From Mycolicibacterium sp. GF69 (GTDB lineage Bacteria > Actinomycetota > Actinomycetes > Mycobacteriales > Mycobacteriaceae), in the NCBI RefSeq assembly GCF_003284965.1, contig NZ_QMEW01000014.1, positions 53,693 through 117,692 of the forward strand: DNA of 64,000 nucleotides. Direction: 5' to 3'. Positions within the stretch are counted from its first letter, which is position 1; every line of letters starts with the position of its first letter. This document shows, piece after piece, positions 28,003 to 41,329 of this stretch. The notes under the pieces were generated by a model that saw only the letters and a program-made list of their open reading frames with translations, was not told the DNA's origin and searched no databases. The translations under genes and the position numbers were made by a program.

Positions 28003-30048
28003 ATGACGCACGTCGAGCACCACCCGGGTTCCGTCGCGCATGCCGGACACGATCATGCCGGCGGCCACGACCATTCCGGCCACGTCGCCGAGTTCCGGCG
28101 ATTGTTCTGGACGATGCTGGTGCTCGCGGTCCCTACCGTCGCGCTGTCGGGCATGTTCGCGATGATCCTGGGCTACTCGGTGCCCGACATCCCCGGCGCC
28201 AGATGGGTCTCCCCAGTGCTCGGAACCGTGATGTACGTCTGGGGCGGACGGCCTTTCCTATCCGGTGCGGTCAGCGAGATTCGTTCGCGCACACCGGGAA
28301 TGATGCTGCTGATCGGGCTCGCGATCACCGTGGCGTTCCTCTCGTCCTGGGGTGCGAGCCTCGGCGTGCTGCACCACCAGCTGGACTTCTGGTGGGAGCT
28401 GGCGCTGCTGATCGTGATCATGCTGCTCGGCCACTGGATCGAGATGCGCTCGCTGGCGCAGACGACCTCGGCACTCGATTCGTTGGCGGCGCTGCTGCCC
28501 GACGAAGCCGAACGCGTCGTCGACGGCGGCACCGAGACCGTCGCACCCGCCGAACTGGGGCTCGGCGACATCGTGCTGATCCGGCCCGGAGGCAACGTGC
28601 CCGCTGACGGCGAGGTCGTCGACGGGACCGCCGACGTCGACGAGTCGATGGTGACCGGTGAGTCGCGGCCGGTACGGCGGGGCGTGGGCGACCACATCGT
28701 CGCAGGCACGGTCGCCACCGACTCGGCGTTGCGCGTGAAGGTCACCGCGGTCGGAGACGAGACCACCCTCGCCGGAATTCAGCGGCTGGTGACCGAAGCG
28801 CAGAACTCGTCGTCGCGCGCGCAACGGTTGGCGGACAAGGCCGCGGGCTGGTTGTTCTGGTTCGCGCTCTCGGCCGCGATCGTCACAGCAGTGGTGTGGT
28901 CGTTCGTCGGCCTGCCCGCCGCGGCCGTCATCAGAACCATCACGGTGCTCGTGATCGCCTGCCCGCACGCCCTCGGCCTGGCGATACCGCTGGTGGTGTC
29001 CATCGCTACCGAACGCGCCGCCCGCGGGGGCGTGCTCGTCAAGGACCGGCTGGCGCTGGAGAGCATGCGCACCGTGGATGCGGTGCTGTTCGACAAGACC
29101 GGCACGCTGACCAAGGGTGAACCGACGGTCACCGCGGTCGCGACCGCACCCGGGGGCGCCGCCGACGCTGTGCTGGCGCTGGCGGCCGCTGCCGAAACGG
29201 ACTCCGAACATCCGCTGGCCCGCGCCATCGTCGGCGCCGCCCGCGACCGCGATCTGACGGTTCCAGCGACCACGCGATTCAGCTCCTCACCGGCGATCGG
29301 CGTCACGGCCACGGTCGAGAACCAAACCGTCAGCGTCGGCGGGCCGAGGATGCTGGCCGAGGCAGGCCTCGCCGACCTGCCCGAGACGGCGCAGTGGGCC
29401 GACGAAGGAGCGATCATCCTGCACGTCGTCGTCGACGGCGAGGTCTTCGGCGCGGTCAAACTGGCCGACGAGGTGCGCCCCGAGTCGCGGCAGGCGGTCG
29501 CGGCGCTACAGAAGCTGGGCGTCGAAGTGGTGATGATCACCGGCGACGCGGAGGCGGTCGCGCGGTCGGTGGCCGCCGAACTGGGGATCGCGCGCGTCTT
29601 CGCCGGTGTCCGACCGGAGGACAAGGCCGCCAAGGTAGCCGAGTTGCAGCGTGAGGGCCGAAAGGTGGCGATGGTCGGCGACGGCGTCAACGACGCTCCC
29701 GCGCTCGCACAGGCCGATGTCGGCATCGCGATCGGCGCCGGGACGGACGTCGCGATCGCCTCGGCGGGTGTGATCCTGGCGGGCTCGGACCCCCGCTCGG
29801 TGCTGTCGGTGATCCAATTGTCCCAGGCGTCCTACCGGAAGATGAAGCAAAACCTCTGGTGGGCAGCGGGATACAACATCGTGTCGGTACCGCTCGCCGC
29901 GGGCGTACTGGCACCGATCGGGTTCGTGCTGCCGATGTCCGTCGGTGCGATGTTGATGTCGGCGTCGACGGTCGTGGTGGCGCTGAACGCCCAGTTGCTT
30001 CGACGGCTCGACCTCACGCCCGACGCCGGCGTCGAGGCCGTTTCTTAA
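28003..30048 (+). CDS. Copper-exporting P-type ATPase, CopB (CPH) type
   Basis: 681-residue P1B ATPase. The N-terminus is His-rich (HAGHDHAGGHDHSGHVAE) in place of a CXXC domain, and the membrane metal motif is ACPHALGLA, the CPH signature of the CopB subgroup (Cu(II)/Ag/Cu(I)). Also TGES actuator (VTGESRPV), DKTGTLTKG phosphorylation site, SEHPLARAI nucleotide site, GDGVNDAPALAQADVGIA hinge and last-helix MSAST. Exports copper across the inner membrane. Controlled by a copper-type palindrome at 27974-27992. Confidence 0.92.
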   Translation: MTHVEHHPGSVAHAGHDHAGGHDHSGHVAEFRRLFWTMLVLAVPTVALSGMFAMILGYSVPDIPGARWVSPVLGTVMYVWGGRPFLSGAVSEIRSRTPGMMLLIGLAITVAFLSSWGASLGVLHHQLDFWWELALLIVIMLLGHWIEMRSLAQTTSALDSLAALLPDEAERVVDGGTETVAPAELGLGDIVLIRPGGNVPADGEVVDGTADVDESMVTGESRPVRRGVGDHIVAGTVATDSALRVKVTAVGDETTLAGIQRLVTEAQNSSSRAQRLADKAAGWLFWFALSAAIVTAVVWSFVGLPAAAVIRTITVLVIACPHALGLAIPLVVSIATERAARGGVLVKDRLALESMRTVDAVLFDKTGTLTKGEPTVTAVATAPGGAADAVLALAAAAETDSEHPLARAIVGAARDRDLTVPATTRFSSSPAIGVTATVENQTVSVGGPRMLAEAGLADLPETAQWADEGAIILHVVVDGEVFGAVKLADEVRPESRQAVAALQKLGVEVVMITGDAEAVARSVAAELGIARVFAGVRPEDKAAKVAELQREGRKVAMVGDGVNDAPALAQADVGIAIGAGTDVAIASAGVILAGSDPRSVLSVIQLSQASYRKMKQNLWWAAGYNIVSVPLAAGVLAPIGFVLPMSVGAMLMSASTVVVALNAQLLRRLDLTPDAGVEAVS

Positions 30049-30460
30049 GAATCTGACCAGGCTTTTCGCAAACTTTTGTGGAAAAGTCTAGGCTGGCAGA
30101 CGCGTAGCTGAGAAATTTTCAGCAAACGTCCGGAGGGTTCGGGAAGCGAGTGTGACGCAGACCGCAACCCGCCGGAGATCCGCTGTCTACCTTGAAAAAA
30201 CATGGGGGACAGCAGGTTTGGAGTCGCAACGAGCGCCGGTCAGCGGGACCGCCGGCCCGGCCCCGCCGGTCTAGTTAGGTATTACTAAGTTGGCATGTCA
30301 CCCCGGGTTTGTCATATCGTTTTCTCCACTTGAGGCAAGTGGAAAAAGGCCGGCGTCCGATGCTGCACGAAGGCACTCCATAGCCGGACCGGCGAAGTGG
30401 CCTGGTCAACGGCTGTCAGGCAGAAGCTTCGTAAGACTTGCGGGAAAAGGGTAGGTGGGA
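30049..30460. other. 412-base leader/intergenic region before gltB, with a hairpin at 30325-30343
   Basis: No gene is recognised. Features: relatively AT-rich patches (30060-30125 and TTAGGTATTACTAA at about 30275-30290) in GC-rich surroundings, which may hold promoters, and a hairpin TCCACTTG-AGG-CAAGTGGA at 30325-30343 with a 3' A-run. The A-run argues against an intrinsic terminator for gltB-directed transcripts. gltB is probably transcribed with a long 5' untranslated region, and the hairpin could be regulatory; I cannot assign a regulator. Confidence 0.5.
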
Positions 30461-35045
<4,585 letters not shown>

Positions 35046-35053
<8 letters not shown>

Positions 35054-36512
35054 TCCACGCGGCTTCCTCAAGTACACGCAGCGCGAGACCCCGCAGCGGC
35101 GGCCCGTGCCGCTTCGGCTGCGCGACTGGAAAGAGGTCTACGAGGACTTCTCCCTGGACACGCTGCGTGAGCAGGCGACCCGCTGTATGGACTGCGGTAT
35201 CCCGTTCTGCCACAACGGTTGTCCGCTGGGCAATCTCATCCCCGAGTGGAACGACCTGGTCCGTAACGGCCGCTGGCATGACGCGATCGAGCGACTGCAC
35301 GCGACGAACAACTTCCCCGAATTCACCGGCCGGCTTTGTCCGGCACCGTGCGAGGGTTCGTGCGTGCTCGGCATCAACCAGGATCCGGTGACGATCAAGC
35401 AGGTCGAGGTCGAGATCATCGACAAGGCGTTCGACGAGGGCTGGGTGGTCCCGTTGCCGCCGGAGGTCAAGACGGGCAAGAAGGTAGCCGTCGTCGGCTC
35501 GGGGCCCGCGGGCCTGGCCGCCGCGCAGCAGCTCACCCGCGCGGGGCACGACGTGACGCTGTTCGAGCGCGACGACCGCATCGGCGGTCTGCTGCGCTAC
35601 GGCATCCCCGAGTTCAAGATGGAGAAGCGCCACATCGATCGCCGGCTCGAGCAGATGGCGGCCGAGGGCACCGAGTTCCGTACCGGTGTCAACGTCGGTG
35701 TCGACATCACCGCGCAGGAGCTGCGCAAGCAGTTCGATGCGGTGGTGCTCGCCGGTGGCGCCACGGAACGGCGCGACTTGCCGATACCGGGCCGGGAACT
35801 CGACGGCATCCACCAGGCGATGGAGTACTTGCCGTGGGCCAACCGCGTGCAGTTCGGCGACCCCGTCACCGACGCTGATGGCCTGCCGCCGATCCACGCC
35901 AAGGACAAGAAGGTGATCATCATCGGTGGCGGTGACACCGGCGCCGACTGTTTGGGCACCGCGCACCGCCAGGGCGCGGCCAGCGTGCACCAGTTCGAGA
36001 TCATGCCGCGGCCGCCGGAGACGCGTGCGGACTCGACGCCGTGGCCGGTCTACCCGCTGATGTTCCGGGTTTCCTCCGCGCACGAGGAAGGCGGCGAGCG
36101 GGTCTACTCGGTCAACACCGAGGAGTTCGTCGGCAGCGACGGCCGCGTCACCGGCCTGCGCGGTCATGAGGTCAAGATGAACGCGGGCAAGTTCGAGAAG
36201 GTCGAGGGCACCGAGTTCGAGTTGGACGCCGATCTGGTGCTACTCGCGATGGGCTTCACCGGACCGGAGCGTGAAGGCCTGCTCACCGACCTGGGTGTCG
36301 AGATCAACGAGCGGGGCAACGTCACCCGCGACGCCGACTTCGCCAGTTCGGTGCCTGGCGTCTTCGTTGCCGGCGACATGGGCCGCGGGCAGTCGCTGAT
36401 CGTGTGGGCAATCGCCGAGGGCCGTGCCGCTGCGGCGGGAGCCGATCGTTACCTGATGGGACATTCCGCGCTGCCCGCACCGATCAAGCCGACGGCAGTT
36501 CCGCAGCGCTAG
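35046..36512 (+). CDS. gltD: Glutamate synthase small subunit GltD
   Basis: 488 residues from ATG 35046, inside the end of gltB. N-terminal two 4Fe-4S cysteine sets: [22 protein letters not shown] and [16 protein letters not shown]-binding [15 protein letters not shown] near residue 150 and NADPH-binding [14 protein letters not shown] near 295. It feeds electrons from NADPH to GltB. The gltB-gltD order is as in M. tuberculosis (Rv3859c-Rv3858c). Confidence 0.97.
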
Positions 36513-36528
36513 ACGGTATGAGGACTGG

Positions 36529-36551
36529 GGCCCGGCTGGCTTCACCGGGCC
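36529..36551 (+). terminator. Possible terminator hairpin after gltD
   Basis: GGCCCGG-N9-CCGGGCC, seven G/C pairs, 17 bases after the gltD stop. No T-run follows; many mycobacterial terminators lack one, so this is only a candidate. Confidence 0.4.
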
Positions 36552-36726
36552 GATCAAGCCCGCGGCCTAGTCTCAGAAGTCACACCCGTCACTCTAAAAA
36601 CATCTGACTATTCATCGGCGCGCCTAGCATAGTTTGCCCGCGAGCGAGGGTCTAATGACTTCCCGGGGGCACTGCGGTAATGTGAGCCCCCGGTCAGCTA
36701 TCGGTTTAGACGCAGGAGTCAGTTCC

Positions 36727-36867
36727 GTGTATGTCAACCCGCTATCCCGGTCACGAATGAGCCGAATCGCCTGGTCACTACTCCGTCATCCCCTCAAGAG
36801 CCGTGAATTTCCCGCCAAGGCGGAACGGCTGATCACCGCTGACGAACTCCGTCTCTACGGCGTCTAG
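36727..36867 (+). CDS. Small basic protein of 46 residues, function unknown
   Basis: GTG start at 36727 with an excellent ribosome site AGGAG at 36714-36718 (eight-base spacer). The product begins MYVNPLSRSR and continues RIAWSLLRHPLKSREFPAKAERLITADELRLYGV; an ATG at 36757 would give 36 residues. It is net basic with an amphipathic, possibly membrane-associated, middle and an acidic end. M. tuberculosis Rv3857c, a short gene, occupies the corresponding place after gltD, but I cannot confirm similarity. The codon-like structure and strong ribosome site argue that it is translated. Confidence 0.6.
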   Translation: MYVNPLSRSRMSRIAWSLLRHPLKSREFPAKAERLITADELRLYGV

Positions 36868-36958
36868 CGAATATTTCGACCCCGATTTCGCCGCCTCACG
36901 GTCAACGTCGGGTTGCGTTTGCCAAATCGTTATATTTTCGTGACCGTCAGGCGCGTGC

Positions 36959-37807
36959 TCAGTTGAGTAGGCCTGATGCGCTGATCGCGCCTGCCAGCGG
37001 TTCGAGCACCGCGGGGTCGTGCGGCGGCGGCAGATAGACGATCGCCAGGTCCAGCCCCTCGTCACGCAGGGCCGCCGCCTGTTCGATGACCTTGTCCAGG
37101 TTGTGATCCGTGTCCAGCCGAACGTGAGCGGACAGCATGATGTCCGCGGGGTCGCGGCCGATGTCCGCGCAATGGGCCGCCAGCACATCACGTTTGCGGG
37201 CGAACTCCTCTGGCGGTCCGCCCACGTAATTCCAGTGCTGGGCATACTGCGCCGTGATTCTCAGCGTGCGTTTCTCGCCGTTGCCGCCGATGCAGATCGG
37301 CGGGTGCGGACGTTGCGGGCCCTTCGGCTCGTTACGGGCGTCCTGGAGTTGGTAGAACTTGCCGTCGTACGAGGTCGTCTCCTGGCTCAGCAGGCCGGTG
37401 AGAACTGCGCACGCCTCTTCGAAACGGTCGAAGCGTTCCTTGATGGAGCCCAGTTCGATGCCGTAGGCGTCGGACTCCTCCTCGTTCCAGCCCGCGCCGA
37501 TGCCGAGTTCGAGCCGGCCATTCGACACGATGTCCAGCGCGGCGGCCATATTCGCGAGCACCGCGGGATGACGGTAATGGATACCGGTGACCAGTACCCC
37601 CACGCGCAAGCGCTCGGTGGCCTGCGCCAGTGCGGTCAGGGTGATCCACCCTTCCAGACACGGCCCGGTGGGATCGGAGAAAATCGGATAGAAGTGGTCG
37701 AACGTCCAGCCTGACTCGAAGACCTCGATATCGTCGGCGGCCTTCCAGAGTGCCAGCATCTCTGCCCATGCGGTGTTCTGCGGAGACGTCTTGAAGGCGA
37801 ATCTCAT
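36959..37807 (-). CDS. LLM-class F420-dependent oxidoreductase
   Basis: 282 residues from ATG 37807. TIM-barrel luciferase-like family: FESGWTFDHFYPIFSDPTGPCLEGW, LRVGVLVTGIHYRHPAVLANMAAALD, NGRLELGIGAGWNEEESDAYG, and PHPPICIGGNGEKRTL. Mycobacteria carry many such F420 enzymes; the substrate is unknown. Convergent with the small gene downstream of gltD. Confidence 0.88.
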   Translation of the reverse strand: MRFAFKTSPQNTAWAEMLALWKAADDIEVFESGWTFDHFYPIFSDPTGPCLEGWITLTALAQATERLRVGVLVTGIHYRHPAVLANMAAALDIVSNGRLELGIGAGWNEEESDAYGIELGSIKERFDRFEEACAVLTGLLSQETTSYDGKFYQLQDARNEPKGPQRPHPPICIGGNGEKRTLRITAQYAQHWNYVGGPPEEFARKRDVLAAHCADIGRDPADIMLSAHVRLDTDHNLDKVIEQAAALRDEGLDLAIVYLPPPHDPAVLEPLAGAISASGLLN

Positions 37808-37850
37808 TGGCTCGACACTACTCTCGCTGCCCGACCGGGCGCTGGTCCCG

Positions 37851-37916
37851 TCGGCTTCGTCGCGCAGGCTGGTCTATTCGGCTTCGCCGCGCAGGCTGGT
37901 TTATTCGGCTTCGCCG
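37851..37916. repeat. 27-bp tandem repeat (two and a half copies) spanning the antiporter stop codon
   Basis: Unit 1 is 37851-37877, unit 2 is 37878-37904 (two mismatches), and the first 12 bases of a third follow to 37916. The unit starts TCGGCTTCG and ends with TCTAT or TTTAT. On the reverse strand each copy encodes GEAE followed by a stop, so the antiporter 3' end including its stop codon has been duplicated in frame. Confidence 0.85.
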
Positions 37917-39397
37917 AATTCATCGAACCAGTACGCCAGCTTGCCGCGACGGCTCACCGCACGCAGCCGCCGCTCGGCAACCGCGCGCGTCTTGGTGGTC
38001 GTGACGATCAGCAGCTCGTCGCCGATCGCGATGCGGGTCAGGGGTTGTGGCACGAACGTGCGCCCGTCGCGGATGATCAGCGTGATCACGCTCGGGTCGG
38101 GCAGCCGCAGTTCCAACACGGTGACGTTGTGCAAGTGCGACGGTGCCTGCACCGTCATCGTCAACAGCTCGGCGTCGAGGACGTCGAGGGGAGCCGACTC
38201 CACGTGGATCTCGCGGGTCGCCTCCTTCGGGATCAGGCCCAACCGGTGGGCGACGAAGCGCAGGCTAGGGCCCTGCACCAGGGTGAACACCACCACGAGG
38301 ATGAACACGATGTTGAGCAGGCGGACGCTGTCGGGCACCCCGCCGACGATCGGAAACGTCGCCAGCACGATCGGGACGGCACCGCGCAATCCGGCCCAGG
38401 ACACGAAAATCTGTTCGCGCCAAGGTATTCGGAACCACACCAGGGACAGGAAAACCGAAAACGGCCGCGCGACGACCAATAACACAAGCCCCGTCACGAT
38501 GCCGGGGACCACTTCCATGCCCAGGTCGCTGGGATCGACGAGAAGCCCGAGCAGAACGAACAGGCCGATCTGCGCCAGCCAGCCCAGACCTTCGGCGAAC
38601 GAGCGCGTCGCCGAGCGGTGCGGTAAACCGGAATTGGCGAGTACGACCGCCGCCAGGTAGGCGGCCAGAAACCCGCTGGCGTGGGCGGTGCCGCCCGCGG
38701 CGAAAGCGACCATGCCGAGTCCGAACGTGGCGAGCGGATACAGGCCGGAGGCCGGAAGCGCGATGCGGCGCAGCGCGATCGAGCCAAGGTATCCGACCCC
38801 CAGGCCGATCGCCGCGCCGACCACCAGTTCGTAGACCAGTTCGGTGAGCGCATGCACGGGCGACAGGTCCAGCGGCGCCACGCTGAACATCAGCACGAGG
38901 ATGACCGCCGGGGCGTCGTTGAACCCTGACTCGGCTTCGAGCAGACCCGCAACACGGCGCGGAAGCGGCACCACGCGAAGTACCGAGAACACCGCGGCCG
39001 CGTCGGTGACGGAGACAACGGCCCCGAGCAGTAGTGAAAGCTGCCAGTCGATACCGAGCAGCAGGTGCGCTCCGGCCGCGGTGATGAGCATGCTCACCGC
39101 GACGCCGAAGGTCGCGAGTACGCCCGCCGGCGCCAGCACCTTCCGCACGTCGGAGAACCGCGTCGTCAGACCGCCTTCGACGAGGATGACGGCCAGCGCC
39201 ACCGTGCCCAGGTGGTCGGCGAGCAGATAGTTGTCGAAGTCCAGCCCGAGCCCGTCCTCGCCGACCAGGACGCCGACGCCGAGGAACAGCAGCAGGCTGG
39301 GTAATCCGACGCGGCTGGCTGCCCTGGTGGCGACGATGCTCGCCAGCAGCACCACTCCAGCGATCAGCAGCACAAGGTAGAGCTGCTGCAGCGTCAT
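37901..39397 (-). CDS. K+/H+ antiporter (CPA1/NhaP2-like) with C-terminal TrkA_C domain
   Basis: 498 residues from ATG 39397. About twelve hydrophobic helices with the CPA1 core (VGVLVGEDGLGL, ILVEGGLTTRFSDVR, GAVVSVTDAAAVFSVLR, ESGFNDAPAVILVL, SWAGLRGAVPIVLATFP), then a cytosolic TrkA_C-like regulatory domain (VLELRLPDPSVITLIIRDGRTFVPQ). Exchanges potassium or sodium for protons. Divergent from the TrkA-type gene, which may encode a partner or co-regulated K+ uptake subunit. Confidence 0.9.
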   Translation of the reverse strand: MTLQQLYLVLLIAGVVLLASIVATRAASRVGLPSLLLFLGVGVLVGEDGLGLDFDNYLLADHLGTVALAVILVEGGLTTRFSDVRKVLAPAGVLATFGVAVSMLITAAGAHLLLGIDWQLSLLLGAVVSVTDAAAVFSVLRVVPLPRRVAGLLEAESGFNDAPAVILVLMFSVAPLDLSPVHALTELVYELVVGAAIGLGVGYLGSIALRRIALPASGLYPLATFGLGMVAFAAGGTAHASGFLAAYLAAVVLANSGLPHRSATRSFAEGLGWLAQIGLFVLLGLLVDPSDLGMEVVPGIVTGLVLLVVARPFSVFLSLVWFRIPWREQIFVSWAGLRGAVPIVLATFPIVGGVPDSVRLLNIVFILVVVFTLVQGPSLRFVAHRLGLIPKEATREIHVESAPLDVLDAELLTMTVQAPSHLHNVTVLELRLPDPSVITLIIRDGRTFVPQPLTRIAIGDELLIVTTTKTRAVAERRLRAVSRRGKLAYWFDEFGEAE

Positions 39398-39579
39398 GTC
39401 ATCCCCGTTCGGGACCGTGTGGGCGGTGTTGAGGTGCAGTAAAACACCTACCACGGTCCCTGGCCCGCCGGTCTCAACCGTTAGCTGCGCGCAACTCCTA
39501 CGCCATAGGCCAATATGAATTGGTGATGCGTCTGAGGTGGCGGCTCTGGAAGGCGTCTCATCGCGCCGAAGAGCGGCCG

Positions 39580-40257
39580 ATGATGCGCGTCGGAATCGCC
39601 GGTGCGGGAGCCGTCGGCCGCTCGGTCGCACAGGAACTGCTGGACTACGGCCACAAGGTCCTGCTCATCGAAAACAACGTCCGGCACTACGAACCGGGCA
39701 CGGTTCCCGATGCGGAATGGCTGCTGGCCGACGCCTGTGAGGTGTCCGCGCTCGAGGAATCAGGACTGCAGATGTGTGATGTGGTGATAGCGGCCACCGG
39801 CGACGACAAGGTGAACCTGGCGGCGGCACTGCTGGCGAAGACGGAGTTCGGCGTGGCACGCGTGGTGGCCCGGGTCAACGACCTGCGCAACGAGTGGTTG
39901 TTCACCGAGGCGTGGGGTGTCGACGTCGCGGTCTCGGCGCCGAGCGCGCTGGTCGCAGCGATCGAGGGGGCCATCGACATCGGCCATGTCGTGCGCTTGA
40001 TGCAGTTGCGCCACGGTCAGGTCAGCTTGGCCAAACTCACGCTGCCCGAAGGTGATCCGCTGGTAGGCCAGCGGATGCGCGACCTACCGTTACTGGAGAA
40101 CACCGCGTTGGCGATCATCATCCGGGACAGCGGAATCGTGTTGCCGCAACCCGACGACGTGCTGGAGGCCGGCGACGAAATGCTGTTCCTCGCGGGCGGC
40201 TCTGCCCACGGCGAAGTGAGTGCGCTCGTGCATGGCGCGACCGGGCCGCTGCCCTGA
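39580..40257 (+). CDS. TrkA family potassium-uptake regulatory protein
   Basis: 225 residues from ATG 39580 (39583 and GTG 39520 are alternatives). N-terminal RCK/TrkA_N NAD-binding domain (VGIAGAGAVGRSVAQEL, VVIAATGDDKVNLAAALLAKTEFG) and C-terminal TrkA_C (LAKLTLPEGDPLVGQRMRDLP). Resembles M. tuberculosis CeoC/TrkB (Rv2692). Likely controls a K+ channel or transporter in response to nucleotide state. Divergent from the K+/H+ antiporter. Confidence 0.85.
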   Translation: MMRVGIAGAGAVGRSVAQELLDYGHKVLLIENNVRHYEPGTVPDAEWLLADACEVSALEESGLQMCDVVIAATGDDKVNLAAALLAKTEFGVARVVARVNDLRNEWLFTEAWGVDVAVSAPSALVAAIEGAIDIGHVVRLMQLRHGQVSLAKLTLPEGDPLVGQRMRDLPLLENTALAIIIRDSGIVLPQPDDVLEAGDEMLFLAGGSAHGEVSALVHGATGPLP

Positions 40258-40273
40258 TTGGCAGACTGGAGTC

Positions 40274-41278
40274 ATGGACCCCGTCGTCGCACTGCGGCAG
40301 ATCGCCTATTACAAGGACCGCGCCCGCGAAGAGCCGCGCCGGGTGATGGCCTACCGCAACGCCGCAGACATCGTCGAAGTGCTTACCGAGGCTGACCGGG
40401 ACCGGCACGGCGCCGCCAACAGCTGGCAGACGCTGTCGGGTATCGGTCCCAAGACCGCGAAGGTCATTGCTCAGGCTTGGGCCGGCCGCGAACCCGATGT
40501 GCTGGTCGAACTGCGGTCAAACGCACAGGATCTCGGTGGCGGTGACATCCGCGCCGCGCTGCGCGGCGACCTGCACGTGCATTCGAACTGGTCCGACGGA
40601 TCGGCTCCGATCGAGGAAATGATGCTGGCCGCACGGGATCTAGGCCATGAGTACTGCGCACTGACCGATCACTCGCCACGGCTGAGGATCGCCAACGGTT
40701 TGTCGCCCGAGCGACTGCGTCAGCAACTCGACGTCATCGACGAGTTGCGCGAGACGGTTGCCCCGCTGCGCATACTCAGCGGCATCGAGGTCGACATCCT
40801 CGAGGACGGGTCGCTCGACCAGGAGGACGAACTGCTCGAGCGCCTCGACGTCGTGGTGGCCAGCGTGCACTCGAAGCTGGCGATGGACGCGCCGTCGATG
40901 ACTCGGCGGATGCTCAAGGCGGTCGCCAATCCGCACACCGATGTGCTGGGACATTGCACCGGCCGGTTGGTCACAGGTGGGCGTGGCATGCGGCCGGAAT
41001 CGAAGTTCGATGCCGAGAAGGTTTTCACGGCTTGTCGCGACAACGGCACCGCGGTGGAGATCAACTCCAGGCCCGAGCGGCGTGACCCGCCGACGCGGTT
41101 GCTCAAGCTCGCGCTGGACATCGGTTGCCTGTTCTCGATCGACACCGATTCGCACGCCCCAGGGCAATTGGAGTTCCTGGGTTACGGAGCGCAGCGCGCG
41201 CTCGACGCCGAGGTGCCCGTCGAACGGATCGTCAACACGTGGCCGGCCGACGACCTGCTGGCGTGGACCGGTTCCTGA
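40274..41278 (+). CDS. PHP-domain protein with N-terminal helix-hairpin-helix (Rv3856c-like)
   Basis: 334 residues from ATG 40274. The N-terminus resembles the HhH domain of family X DNA polymerases (WQTLSGIGPKTAKVIAQAWAG), followed by a PHP metallohydrolase domain (DLHVHSNWSDG, ALTDHSPRL, ILSGIEVDILEDGS, VVASVHSKL, DTDSHA). The polymerase palm is absent, so this is probably a phosphoesterase or nuclease acting in DNA repair. M. tuberculosis Rv3856c occupies the same position near ethA/ethR. Confidence 0.87.
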   Translation: MDPVVALRQIAYYKDRAREEPRRVMAYRNAADIVEVLTEADRDRHGAANSWQTLSGIGPKTAKVIAQAWAGREPDVLVELRSNAQDLGGGDIRAALRGDLHVHSNWSDGSAPIEEMMLAARDLGHEYCALTDHSPRLRIANGLSPERLRQQLDVIDELRETVAPLRILSGIEVDILEDGSLDQEDELLERLDVVVASVHSKLAMDAPSMTRRMLKAVANPHTDVLGHCTGRLVTGGRGMRPESKFDAEKVFTACRDNGTAVEINSRPERRDPPTRLLKLALDIGCLFSIDTDSHAPGQLEFLGYGAQRALDAEVPVERIVNTWPADDLLAWTGS

Positions 41279-41329
41279 GACGTCCGCGATCACGGGCGCT
41301 CATCGAGCGTGCAGCAAGTAGCCGTCGAA

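Noticed and set aside
30325..30343. Hairpin upstream of gltB as an intrinsic terminator
   Set aside because: It is followed by A residues rather than T residues on the gltB strand, and lies before rather than after a gene end; kept only as a structural feature.
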